Positions 1 through 6,499 of a DNA stretch of 9,160 nucleotides are shown in pieces (positions within the stretch are counted from its first letter, which is position 1; every line of letters starts with the position of its first letter). The notes under the pieces were generated by a model. That model saw only the letters and a list, made by a program, of their open reading frames with translations, was not told the origin of the DNA and made no database searches. This DNA is from Noviherbaspirillum sp. (GTDB lineage Bacteria > Pseudomonadota > Gammaproteobacteria > Burkholderiales > Burkholderiaceae): contig JAQGLQ010000538.1 in the NCBI GenBank assembly GCA_028292785.1, positions 1 to 9,160 of the forward strand, read 5' to 3'. Made by a program: the position numbers and the translations under genes.

Positions 1-2
1 TG

Positions 3-722
3 GCCTGCCTCGGCTATCGGGTGCTGAAGGCGCAGGATGCGCAGAGCGCGCTGTATATCCTGCAGAGCGGCATGCCGATCGACATGCTGTTTACCGATGT
101 GGTGATGCCTGGTTCGATCAGGAGCCCCGAGCTCGCCAGACAGGCAAAACAGTTGTTTCCGAATATCGAAGTGCTGTTCACCTCGGGCTATACGCAGAAT
201 GCGATCGTCCATGGCGGGCGCCTCGATCCGGGAGTCGAGCTGCTCAGCAAGCCCTACCGCCGGGAAGATCTGGCCCGGAAAATTCGCCAGATGTTCGCCA
301 AGGCGCGATCGGCATCGAATTCGGCTGCATCGCCGGAGCTCGCTGTACTGGAAGCGGTCGGCGACGCTTCGACCCCGCTGCGCATCCTGGTCGTCGAAGA
401 CAACGAAGACGCGCAACTCATGGTGTGCGAACTGCTGATGATGCTGGGCCACCAGGTGCAAGGCGTGATCAGCGCGGAGGAAGCGCTCGCGGTATTGGCC
501 ACGCACAGTTTTGATGTGCTGCTGACGGATATCGGCCTGCCGGGAATGAACGGGATCGAACTGGCCCGCCAGGCGACCAAGAATCTGCCCGAGTTGAAGA
601 TCATTTTTTCATCGGGTTACGGCAATCTCGGGTCGCACGAGCTTGAGCCGGGATGGATTTCGCTGCCGAAGCCGTTTAACCTGAAAAAGTTGCAGACGGT
701 GCTTGCCGAGGCCGGAACGTAG
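3..722 (+). CDS. Tandem receiver-domain protein, C-terminal part (probable hybrid histidine kinase), 5' truncated
   Basis: The frame is open from the window's left edge, so the true start lies outside; 239 residues are visible. Two CheY-like receiver domains follow one another. The first has its likely phospho-acceptor Asp at codon 96-98 in FTDVVMPG, the FTSGY switch segment and SKPY with the conserved Lys. After an Ala/Ser-rich linker, the second begins with RILVVEDNEDAQ (the acidic pocket), has its Asp at codon 528-530 in LTDIGLPG, then FSSGYG and PKPF. No DNA-binding or output domain follows, and the protein ends at the second receiver. This arrangement is typical of the C-terminus of hybrid sensor kinases, which pass phosphate through terminal receivers; a stand-alone double receiver is the alternative. 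It converges with the next gene across 82 bp and has no evident link to the catabolic genes. The domain call is firm; the whole-protein call is inferred. Confidence 0.85.
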   Translation, partial: ACLGYRVLKAQDAQSALYILQSGMPIDMLFTDVVMPGSIRSPELARQAKQLFPNIEVLFTSGYTQNAIVHGGRLDPGVELLSKPYRREDLARKIRQMFAKARSASNSAASPELAVLEAVGDASTPLRILVVEDNEDAQLMVCELLMMLGHQVQGVISAEEALAVLATHSFDVLLTDIGLPGMNGIELARQATKNLPELKIIFSSGYGNLGSHELEPGWISLPKPFNLKKLQTVLAEAGT

Positions 723-804
723 GTCCCGGTGACGCCCTGACGGTTATTCTTGAATCAAGCCAGGGTCCTTGGCGCGTTCGCGCTCCATATGTTTTCTTGA
801 ATGC

Positions 805-1878
805 TTATCTTTTCAGGAACAGGTCATTCCACATTTTTTCCCGCCTCTCCGCGTGGTCGAGGGATTCGCCGACGTTCAGCATGGTGTAGGGAAAATTGAT
901 CGGGTTGTCCTTGACCTTCTGGCTGGCCGGCAGCCGGCCCAGCGCATTGAGCACTTCCTGTCCTTCCGGCGAGAGCACGAAATCGGCGAACAGCAGCGCG
1001 GCGTGCGGATGCGGCGCATGCTTGGCCACCGCGATGCCGAACGGCAGCGCCAGCACCGGCTGCACCGGCACGAAATCGATCGGGCTGCCGCGGCGGTTCA
1101 CCGAGATCACGTTCGAGAGAAAGGTGGTCAGGCTGATCGGCACTTCGCCTGCGCCGACCAGCTGCGCGAGCAGTGGATGGCCTTTGCGCATTTCAGGCCG
1201 CATCTCGGCCAGATTGTGGAAAAACGCCGTGCCCTTTTCCTTGCCCATCTTGTCGATGATGGTCGCCATCCAGTCCCAGTCGCCCGACTCGATCGCGATC
1301 TGCCCTTTCCACTTCGGATTGGCGAAGCCTTCATAGGTTTTCGGCAGCTCTTCTTTCTTGACCTTGGTGGTGTTGAACGCCGTGACCAGGAAATTGAACC
1401 GGTCCGGCATCCACAACCGGTGCGACGGCAGCGCTACGGCAGGGAAATCGCCTGCGTGCGGAGTGTGAAACGGCAGCAGCAGGTCTTCGCGACCGATGAT
1501 TTCGGTTTCGGTCGCATTGGTTTCGATCACATCGAAGGTGTGACGCTTGCTTTTCGCTTCCGTCAGGATGCGCTGAATCAGCTTCTCATTCGGTCCGCGC
1601 CAGAGTTCGACCTTGATGCCGTATTTTTTTTCGAAGGCGTCGGCGAGCGGCCTCGACTCGGTTGGCGCCATCGATGTGTAGAACATCAGCGTGCCTTCCT
1701 TGCGCGCGTTTTCGATCAGCTTCTCCATGCGGTCGGCGCCGCGGTACATGTAGATCGTTTCGTTTTTCGATGGGGAAGGCTGGGCCTGGGCCGGGGTGGA
1801 GAAGATGAGCGCGGCGAGCGCGAGTGACTTGAAAAGAGTCGTGAGGAGGTTGATGCCGCGGGTGGAATTCCTTGCCAT
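805..1878 (-). CDS. ABC-type periplasmic solute-binding protein (iron(III)/AfuA-like family)
   Basis: The 357-residue product starts with a Sec signal peptide: basic N-terminus, a hydrophobic stretch around residues 16-28 and a likely cut after AQA at residue 32. The mature part has the look of family 1 solute-binding proteins: a repeated-amphipathic start (EKLIENARKEGTLMFYTSM, about 52-70), AFEKKYGIKVELWRG (81-95), and later WKGQIAIESGDWDW and DFVLSPEGQEVL. An upstream in-frame ATG at 1965 was rejected because the ATG at 1878 is preceded by a strong AGGAGACAGGA ribosome site and gives a clean signal peptide. It lies 94 bp downstream of the class II aldolase-like gene on the same strand and is probably the last gene of that operon. 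Proteins of this group bind metal or small organic anions; context suggests a catabolic substrate. No permease or ATPase gene lies in the window. Confidence 0.85.
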   Translation of the reverse strand: MARNSTRGINLLTTLFKSLALAALIFSTPAQAQPSPSKNETIYMYRGADRMEKLIENARKEGTLMFYTSMAPTESRPLADAFEKKYGIKVELWRGPNEKLIQRILTEAKSKRHTFDVIETNATETEIIGREDLLLPFHTPHAGDFPAVALPSHRLWMPDRFNFLVTAFNTTKVKKEELPKTYEGFANPKWKGQIAIESGDWDWMATIIDKMGKEKGTAFFHNLAEMRPEMRKGHPLLAQLVGAGEVPISLTTFLSNVISVNRRGSPIDFVPVQPVLALPFGIAVAKHAPHPHAALLFADFVLSPEGQEVLNALGRLPASQKVKDNPINFPYTMLNVGESLDHAERREKMWNDLFLKR

Positions 1879-1972
1879 TCCTGTCTCCTGTCGGTTTGGA
1901 TTCTCGAGCTGGCCGGCTGCCGATGAATGGCACGGAAACGTCCCGGTTGCCAGTTCTTCGAGCACAACGGTT

Positions 1973-2698
1973 CTACTGCTCCGGCCCCGGATCCACCCCC
2001 GCCCGCAAGCACCAGTATTCCCACGCGCGCCGCATCAGCGGCGCGTCCGGATCGACGCGCGAGCGGATCTCGATTTCGCCGTCAGACAGCGGCTTGACGC
2101 GTCCGAGCCGCAGCGCTTCCATCAGGATGTGCGCATTGCGCGGCAAATACACGGCGGTTTTCACCACTTCGATCAATGAACGCCCGGCCGCCGAAAAACC
2201 ATGTCCGCGCATCAGCACCACGCGGTTGTCGCCGAGGCCGCCCGCGAGGTCCCGGCCTTGCTCCATGTTGACCACCAACAGATTGGTGTCGCCGAAGTTG
2301 TCGCGGATATCCCAGACCGGCACATGCGCGCCCATGTCGCTCGCGGTGTGGATCACCGGCTGCAACGGCGTTTCGGAGATCGTGAAAGGCAGCACGGCGT
2401 CGGCATGGCTATGCACCACCGCATTGATTTCGGATCGCTTCTCGTAGATCGCTCCGTGGATGAAACGCTCCAGATAAGGCGTGGGCGCATCGGGCAGCAC
2501 CGCCTCGCCGTCGAGCCTGTATTCGTAAATATCGCTGGCCTCGACCAGTTCCGGGCTGCGCGAACGGGCGATCAGGTAGCGCTCCGGATTGTCCGGATGG
2601 CGGATGCTGACATGGCCATAAGCGTCGAGCACGCCTTCGTTGGCGAGGATGCGGTTGGCGGCGACCAGCCGGTGTATGGTGTGTTCCAGTCGAGTCAT
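1973..2698 (-). CDS. Class II aldolase/adducin-family protein, possible dihydroxy-aromatic-acid decarboxylase
   Basis: The 241-residue product has the class II aldolase/adducin fold signature: GHVSIR (28-33), an acidic residue E77 in the YLERFIHGAIY stretch, the metal-binding HSHAD (H96 and H98) and RGHG with the third His at 166. Together E77, H96, H98 and H166 match the usual active site of L-fuculose-phosphate aldolase relatives, so the enzyme should be a cytoplasmic metal-dependent lyase. In aromatic pathways this fold also serves as a ring decarboxylase, for example 3,4-dihydroxyphthalate decarboxylase and the CmtD enzyme of p-cumate degradation; the neighbouring ring-cleavage genes make that role more likely here than sugar-phosphate cleavage, but this is inference. 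The ATG lies 6 bp after the stop of the Bug receptor gene and has only a weak ribosome site, suggesting translational coupling within an operon. Confidence 0.85.
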   Translation of the reverse strand: MTRLEHTIHRLVAANRILANEGVLDAYGHVSIRHPDNPERYLIARSRSPELVEASDIYEYRLDGEAVLPDAPTPYLERFIHGAIYEKRSEINAVVHSHADAVLPFTISETPLQPVIHTASDMGAHVPVWDIRDNFGDTNLLVVNMEQGRDLAGGLGDNRVVLMRGHGFSAAGRSLIEVVKTAVYLPRNAHILMEALRLGRVKPLSDGEIEIRSRVDPDAPLMRRAWEYWCLRAGVDPGPEQ

Positions 2699-2704
2699 GA
2701 TGGT

Positions 2705-3706
2705 TTACTCGATGCGTGTGCCGGATTGCTTGACGATGGATTCCCAGCGCGAGATTTCCTCGACGATGAAGGCGCGGAACTGTTCGGGCGTCATGTCGGC
2801 CCGCTCCACGCCGGCTGCCGTCAGGCGCGCCTTGACCGTGGGCGTGTCCATCGCCTTGTAGGTTTCCTGATTGAGCAGCGTGATGATTTCCTTGGGCGTG
2901 CCGGCCGGCGCGATGATGCCGAACCAGGTCGGCGACTCGAAGCCCGGCATGCCGAGTTCAGTCAGGGTGGGAACGTCGGGCAGCGTGGCCAGGCGCTGCG
3001 GCGCGGCGACCGCGATCGGGCGCACCGCGCCGCGCGAGAGCTGCGGCATCAGTTCGACTGGCGTGACGAATTGCAGCTGCAGGCGGCCGGCAACGACCTC
3101 GGTCAGGGCCTCGCCGCTCGATTTGTAGGGGATGTGCTGCATGTCGACGCCGGCGCGGTACTTGAACAGTTCGCCGAACAGATGCGCGGTATTGCCGACG
3201 CCGGACGAACCGTAATTGAAGTCCATCTTCTTGCTCTTCATGAGCGCCAGCAGCTCCTTCAGGTTTTGCGCGGGCACGGTCGGATTGACCACCAGGACGA
3301 AGGGCACGCGTCCGATGAAAGCGACCGGCGTAAAATCCTTGAGCGAATCGAACGGCAGCGAGGTGTACAGCCAGCGATTGGCCGCCAGCATGTTGGCCGC
3401 GCCTATGCCGAGCGTATAGCCATCGGCTGGCGAACGGGCCAGCGCTCCCAGTCCGATATTGCCGCCGGCGCCCGGCCGGTTTTCCGTGATGAAGGTCTTG
3501 CCGAGGCTGGTTGTGTAAGCCTGCGCGAAGGCGCGCGCCATCGCGTCGACGGTGCCGCCGGGCGCGTAGGGAGCGATGATCTTGCCATTACGGTTGGGAT
3601 AAGGGCCTTGCTGGGCGGAGGCGAACTGCGGCAAGAGCGCAGTCGCCGCGAGCGCCAGTACTGCGGTGAACTTGCGCACGCCCATGACTCGCTGAATCGT
3701 AATCAT
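2705..3706 (-). CDS. Bug/TctC-family tripartite tricarboxylate transporter receptor
   Basis: The 333-residue product is full length for the Bug (Bordetella uptake gene) family. It has a signal peptide with hydrophobic core about 13-26 and a likely cut after ASA at residue 31. Family hallmarks follow: PYAPGGTVDAMAR (46-58, with the ligand-contact Asp54), ENRPGAGGNIG (75-85) and PADGYTLG (93-100); later come a GSSGVG-type loop and LPDVPTLTELG. Such proteins bind carboxylates, often aromatic, amino or dicarboxylic acids, in the periplasm and hand them to TctA/TctB membrane partners, neither of which is present here. The ATG at 3706 has AGGA at good spacing; an internal Met at residue 8 is an alternative start. 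This is the first gene of a leftward operon and its promoter carries the shared paired operator just downstream of a TATAAT box. Confidence 0.93.
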   Translation of the reverse strand: MITIQRVMGVRKFTAVLALAATALLPQFASAQQGPYPNRNGKIIAPYAPGGTVDAMARAFAQAYTTSLGKTFITENRPGAGGNIGLGALARSPADGYTLGIGAANMLAANRWLYTSLPFDSLKDFTPVAFIGRVPFVLVVNPTVPAQNLKELLALMKSKKMDFNYGSSGVGNTAHLFGELFKYRAGVDMQHIPYKSSGEALTEVVAGRLQLQFVTPVELMPQLSRGAVRPIAVAAPQRLATLPDVPTLTELGMPGFESPTWFGIIAPAGTPKEIITLLNQETYKAMDTPTVKARLTAAGVERADMTPEQFRAFIVEEISRWESIVKQSGTRIE

Positions 3707-3734
3707 GTTCCTTGTCTCCTGCTTGTTTTATTGT

Positions 3735-3769
3735 ATTTGCAGAGTGAATTGCAAATCTGCTGTTCGGAT
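3735..3769. promoter_or_regulatory. Paired operator 1 (Bug receptor operon promoter)
   Basis: Two 15-bp imperfect palindromes, ATTTGCAGAGTGAAT (3735-3749) and ATCTGCTGTTCGGAT (3755-3769), have centres 20 bp apart with a 5-bp gap. They match the form found at three other promoters in the window. The element starts 1 bp downstream of the leftward TATAAT box and so would cover the transcription start, which suggests repression. This is the most degenerate of the four elements. The regulator is unknown; IclR-type is inferred. Confidence 0.65.
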
Positions 3770-3770
3770 A

Positions 3771-3776
3771 ATTATA
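3771..3776 (-). promoter_or_regulatory. -10 element of the leftward Bug/aldolase/SBP operon
   Basis: Read on the minus strand this is a perfect TATAAT hexamer, 65 bp upstream of the Bug receptor ATG. No good -35 is present at 16-18 bp (the 17-bp position reads CCGTAA), so the promoter may depend on an activator or be weak. Its place right next to the paired operator mirrors the other three promoters of the cluster. Confidence 0.5.
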
Positions 3777-3820
3777 GGGGAAATCTTGACGCGTTACGGA
3801 GCAGGATGAAATTTCTCAGA

Positions 3821-3850
3821 TTGACCGAAAGATTTAAGCTCGTGTAGAGT
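3821..3850 (+). promoter_or_regulatory. Sigma70-like promoter of the dioxygenase/hydrolase operon
   Basis: TTGACC (3821-3826) and TAGAGT (3845-3850) are separated by 18 bp. The -10 ends exactly where the paired operator begins, and the same TAGAGT-then-operator junction recurs in the Mo-hydroxylase promoter. The transcript would start inside the operator and carry a leader of about 105 nt before the dioxygenase ATG. Confidence 0.55.
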
Positions 3851-3885
3851 ATTTGCATGGCAGATTTATAATTCGCATCGCAAAT
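3851..3885. promoter_or_regulatory. Paired operator 2 (dioxygenase operon promoter)
   Basis: ATTTGCATGGCAGAT (3851-3865) and ATTCGCATCGCAAAT (3871-3885) have centres 20 bp apart. Each is an ATYYGC-NNN-GCRRAT type imperfect palindrome. The element directly abuts the rightward -10. Its midpoint is 116 bp from that of operator 1, close to a whole number of helical turns, so joint binding or looping across the divergent promoters is conceivable. Confidence 0.7.
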
Positions 3886-3964
3886 TATTACATCGGCGGC
3901 GTACCAGACTGTCCAGATCCGGCGCGATGCGTCCGGACACAAAGCAATCCACATAGGAACCGAC

Positions 3965-4939
3965 ATGAGCGACACAGCAAAGCCGGCGATCGACTTCGAT
4001 ACCGCGCCAGACCTCGACACCTTGCACGGCATGCTGGACGAGGTGCAAATGAAGAATGGCTGGGCCAAACCGACGCCCTCGCTATACCCCGAACCCAAAC
4101 AGCCTTTCGTGCCGGCGCACTGGCGCTTCGCGGATGCCCGCGCGGCGCTGCATGCGGCCGGTCGGCTGGTCGGTACCGATCGTGCCGAACGGCGCAATCT
4201 GATCATGGCCAACCCGATACCGGGCAACGATTATGCGACGGTGCGCACCCTGGTCGGCGCCTACCAGATGGTGAAGGCCGGCGAGTTCGCGCGCAGCCAC
4301 CGGCACACGCCGAACGCCATGCGCGTGATTCTGGAGGGCGCTCCGAACGCCTACACCATCGTGGACGGCAAACGCATCCCCATGCTGGCCGGCGACGTGC
4401 TGCTGACGCCGAACTGGTGCTATCACGGACACCACAACCAGCACGAGCAGGACGCCTACTGGATCGATTTCCTCGACGTGCCGCTGGTGCAGTTTCTCGG
4501 GCCGATGTTTTTCGAGACCCATCCCGACACGCTGGAGCGCAGCGATGAAATCGCCGAACGCTCCACGATGCGTTTCGCCTATGCCGATTACAAGCCCAAG
4601 CTGCTTGCCAGCGCCGAAGTGGCTCCCGGCGTGCGCAGCATGGAGCTCGGGCCGCCATCGCTCGTCACCTTCGACCGCGTGGTGGTTCACATTGCCGCCG
4701 GCGCACGATGGGATTGCCCGCGCAGCACCGTCAACCAGATCTTCATGGTGGTGGAAGGCAGCGGGGCTTCCACGATCGCCGGCCGGAGGTTCGAATGGGC
4801 GCGCGGCGACATGCTGGCCGTGCCGAGCTGGTACGTCCACGAGCATGCGGCTTCTGCCGATGCACTGCTGCTGCGCGTGTCCGATGCGCCGCTGATGCGA
4901 ATGCTGGGGTGGGAACGCACTGCCGCCGCCGGTAAATAA
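3965..4939 (+). CDS. Gentisate 1,2-dioxygenase-family bicupin ring-cleavage dioxygenase
   Basis: The 324-residue protein shows the two-cupin layout of the gentisate / 1-hydroxy-2-naphthoate / salicylate dioxygenase family. The first cupin carries the Fe(II) ligands HRH (H112, H114) followed by MRVILEG, AYTIVDG, GDVLLTPNW and the third His in the WCYHGHH segment (H154 by spacing), then WIDFLDVPLVQF, which is typical of gentisate dioxygenases. The second cupin (about 235-312) keeps the fold (IFMVVEGSG, GDMLAVPSWYVHEH) but has no HxH at its first motif, as expected for the non-catalytic domain. Family members insert O2 into a ring bearing hydroxyl and carboxyl groups, giving a pyruvate derivative. 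It is slightly shorter than most gentisate dioxygenases (about 340-370), so the exact substrate is open. ATG is preceded by AGGA. First gene of an operon with the hydrolase 35 bp downstream; controlled by operator 2. Confidence 0.88.
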   Translation: MSDTAKPAIDFDTAPDLDTLHGMLDEVQMKNGWAKPTPSLYPEPKQPFVPAHWRFADARAALHAAGRLVGTDRAERRNLIMANPIPGNDYATVRTLVGAYQMVKAGEFARSHRHTPNAMRVILEGAPNAYTIVDGKRIPMLAGDVLLTPNWCYHGHHNQHEQDAYWIDFLDVPLVQFLGPMFFETHPDTLERSDEIAERSTMRFAYADYKPKLLASAEVAPGVRSMELGPPSLVTFDRVVVHIAAGARWDCPRSTVNQIFMVVEGSGASTIAGRRFEWARGDMLAVPSWYVHEHAASADALLLRVSDAPLMRMLGWERTAAAGK

Positions 4940-4974
4940 GCAGGCTTTCCCATCGAATCAGAAAGGAAGCATCA

Positions 4975-5820
4975 ATGAAATTAGTCCGGTTCCAGGTCGG
5001 CAGCGGCACGCATGCCGGCATCGTCGTGCAGGATGGCGTGATCGATGTCGCTGCCCGTGCCTCGCGTTTCGAGGGACTGGCTTCTCTGTTGAGCGCCGGC
5101 GCGCGGGCCGAAGCGGCCGCGCTGATCCGGGGCGCGGCCGCCGATTATCCGCTGGACGAGGTCAAGCTGCTCGCGCCATTCGAGGGCAATGCGCGGGTAT
5201 TCTGCATAGGCGTCAATTACAGATCGCATGCCGCCGAAACCGGACGGGATCTTCCGCCGCGGCCGTCGTCGTTCATACGCACGCATGAGAGCATCGTCGC
5301 GCCTGGCACGCCGATCGTCCGGCCCGCGGTGTCGACCCACTTCGATTACGAGGGCGAGCTGGCGGCCGTCATCGGCACCCGCGCGCATCGCGTATCGGAG
5401 CAGGATGCGCTCGCGTATGTCGCGGGCTATACCTGCTTCAACGACGGCAGCGTGCGCGACTATCAGAAATTTTCCGTCACCTCCGGCAAGAACTTCGACC
5501 GCAGCGGCTCCTGCGGCCCGTGGATCGTGACCGCCGATGAAATCCCGGACCCGACCGCGCTCACTCTCGTCACGCGCCTGAACGGCGTGGAAGTGCAGCG
5601 CTCGGGCACCGACATGCTGATCTATTCGATTCCGCTGATCGTCAGCTTCCTGTCCGAGATCACGGTGCTGATGCCGGGCGATGTGATCGCCACCGGCACG
5701 CCGGCCGGCGTAGGCTCGCGACGCGTGCCGCCGCTGTGGATGAAGGCGGGGGACCGCATCGAGGTTGAGATTTCCGGTATCGGCGTGCTCGCCAATACCG
5801 TGAAGGATGAGGAAAATTAG
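4975..5820 (+). CDS. Fumarylacetoacetate hydrolase-family protein (probable acylpyruvate hydrolase)
   Basis: The 281-residue protein is full length for the FAH family. After a small N-terminal domain (to about 66) come CIGVNYRSHAAE (77-88), the metal-binding acidic cluster DYEGELAAVIG with E126 and E128, NDGSVRDYQ with D157, K172 in the SGKNFDRSGS loop, and GTPAGVG (241-247). These are the residues that hold Mg2+/Mn2+ and the keto-acid in fumarylpyruvate, maleylpyruvate and oxaloacetate-type hydrolases/decarboxylases. Coming directly after a gentisate-family dioxygenase, it most likely cleaves the ring-opened acylpyruvate to pyruvate and a dicarboxylate. No glutathione-type maleylpyruvate isomerase is seen, so either the primary product is hydrolysed directly or the isomerase lies elsewhere. 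AAAGGAAG precedes the ATG. Its stop codon touches the hairpin that closes the operon. Confidence 0.9.
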   Translation: MKLVRFQVGSGTHAGIVVQDGVIDVAARASRFEGLASLLSAGARAEAAALIRGAAADYPLDEVKLLAPFEGNARVFCIGVNYRSHAAETGRDLPPRPSSFIRTHESIVAPGTPIVRPAVSTHFDYEGELAAVIGTRAHRVSEQDALAYVAGYTCFNDGSVRDYQKFSVTSGKNFDRSGSCGPWIVTADEIPDPTALTLVTRLNGVEVQRSGTDMLIYSIPLIVSFLSEITVLMPGDVIATGTPAGVGSRRVPPLWMKAGDRIEVEISGIGVLANTVKDEEN

Positions 5821-5858
5821 CAAGCGTAGGCTGGGATGCAATCCCAGCCTACGCTTGC
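5820..5858. terminator. Perfect 18-bp hairpin between convergent operons (bidirectional terminator)
   Basis: Bases 5820-5837 (GCAAGCGTAGGCTGGGAT) are perfectly complementary to 5841-5858 around a GCA loop. The hairpin fills the whole gap: its first base is the last base of the hydrolase stop codon, and its last base touches the stop codon of the leftward iron-sulfur gene. On the minus strand it is followed by a TAATTTTCC stretch, a fair U-tract; on the plus strand only a short CTTAAC follows, so leftward termination should be stronger. The GTAGGCTGGGAT core also resembles dispersed REP-like hairpins, so a repeat origin is possible. Confidence 0.8.
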
Positions 5859-6359
5859 TTAACCACGCGCCGCGGCTTCGCCCCAGACCTGCGGATACAT
5901 CGCGCGCGCGGCATGGCGCACCGCTTCGATGATGTGGACATAGCCGGTGCAGCGGCAGATGTTGCCTTCCAGCGCGGTGTGGATGGCTTCATCATCGAGC
6001 GACGCCGGGCATTCCCGCAGAAAGTAGTCGACCGCCATGATCATGCCGGGCGTGCAGAAACCGCATTGCAGGCCGTGGCATTGCACGAAGGCCTCTTGCA
6101 CCGGATGGAGCTTCCCGCCCTGTGCCAGACCCTCCACCGTCACCACCTGCCCGCCGCTGGCTTGCGCGGCAAGCACCGTGCATGACTTGACTGCGACGCC
6201 ATCGAGATTCACGGTGCATGCGCCGCATTGCGTCGTGTCGCAGCCGACATGGGTGCCGGTGAGCCCGAGGTGTTCGCGCAGGAACTCCACCAGTAACGTG
6301 CGATCCTCGACTTCGCGTGCGACGGTCTGGCCGTTCACCTGCAGTTCCACCTGATTCAT
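5859..6359 (-). CDS. [2Fe-2S] small subunit of a xanthine dehydrogenase/CO dehydrogenase-type molybdenum hydroxylase
   Basis: The 166-residue protein is full length for CoxS/small-subunit proteins. The N-terminal plant-ferredoxin-like domain holds C40, C45, C48 and C60 (GCDTTQCGACTV), and the C-terminal helical domain holds C99, C102, C135 and C137 (QCGFCTPGM and NICRCTGY) for the second cluster, with Gln98 by the molybdopterin site as usual. It passes electrons from the Mo centre to FAD. The start is placed at 6359, where MNQVELQVNGQ begins the family's first strand; the longer frame starting at 6437 runs through the coxG-like remnant in the wrong frame. This ATG overlaps the remnant's stop codon (ATGA) and lacks a clear ribosome site, suggesting coupled translation. 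The large molybdopterin subunit is not in the window. Confidence 0.93.
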   Translation of the reverse strand: MNQVELQVNGQTVAREVEDRTLLVEFLREHLGLTGTHVGCDTTQCGACTVNLDGVAVKSCTVLAAQASGGQVVTVEGLAQGGKLHPVQEAFVQCHGLQCGFCTPGMIMAVDYFLRECPASLDDEAIHTALEGNICRCTGYVHIIEAVRHAARAMYPQVWGEAAARG

Positions 6360-6484
6360 GATCTTGCTGCCTGTTCTAACGATTCGCATCCCGGCACACA
6401 GGCTTGCAGCACTTGTGCATCGTTCAGACATTTCCATACCAGGTCGCGTGGCGCCAGGATGGTTTGCGATCCCTTGAAGTCCAT
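6356..6484 (-). pseudogene. Truncated coxG-like (SRPBCC family) gene, 42 codons
   Basis: Between the FAD and [2Fe-2S] subunit genes a short frame encodes MDFKGSQTILAPRDLVWKCL followed by NDAQVLQACVPGCESLEQ and a stop after residue 42. This closely follows the start of CoxG-family proteins (carbon monoxide dehydrogenase subunit G; a DFxGS opening, APRxxVW, LNDxxVLxxCxPGCESLE), which are normally about 150-200 residues and help membrane attachment or assembly of Mo hydroxylases. The rest is missing: the reading frame ends in the ATGA overlap with the next gene, and no continuation can exist inside the intact [2Fe-2S] gene. It keeps a good ribosome site (GGAGA, 15-bp gap after the FAD gene stop), so it is probably still translated. 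Either a deletion scar or a stump kept to couple translation. Not a full protein; recognition is by eye. Confidence 0.75.
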
Positions 6485-6499
6485 CGGTTCTCCGTTATT

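Noticed and set aside
723..804. Possible terminator between the receiver protein and the solute-binding protein gene
   Set aside because: Only a short TTGAATCAA palindrome is present; no stable hairpin with a U-tract could be found by eye.
769..1827. Open frame of 352 codons on the plus strand
   Set aside because: Antisense to the solute-binding protein gene, with low-complexity Arg/His composition and no ribosome site or family motif.
2201..3847. Open frame of 548 codons on the plus strand
   Set aside because: It lies antisense to the clearly recognisable aldolase-like and Bug receptor genes, is rich in Arg/His/Asp/Gln as GC-rich antisense frames are, and shows no domain.
4981..5841. Open frame of 286 codons on the minus strand
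   Set aside because: Exact shadow of the FAH-family gene, with no motif; the plus-strand product has all the catalytic residues.
6382..6396. ATTCGCATC half-match to the shared operator
   Set aside because: Only the left half fits; it lies inside the coxG remnant, has no partner 20 bp away and is not at a promoter.
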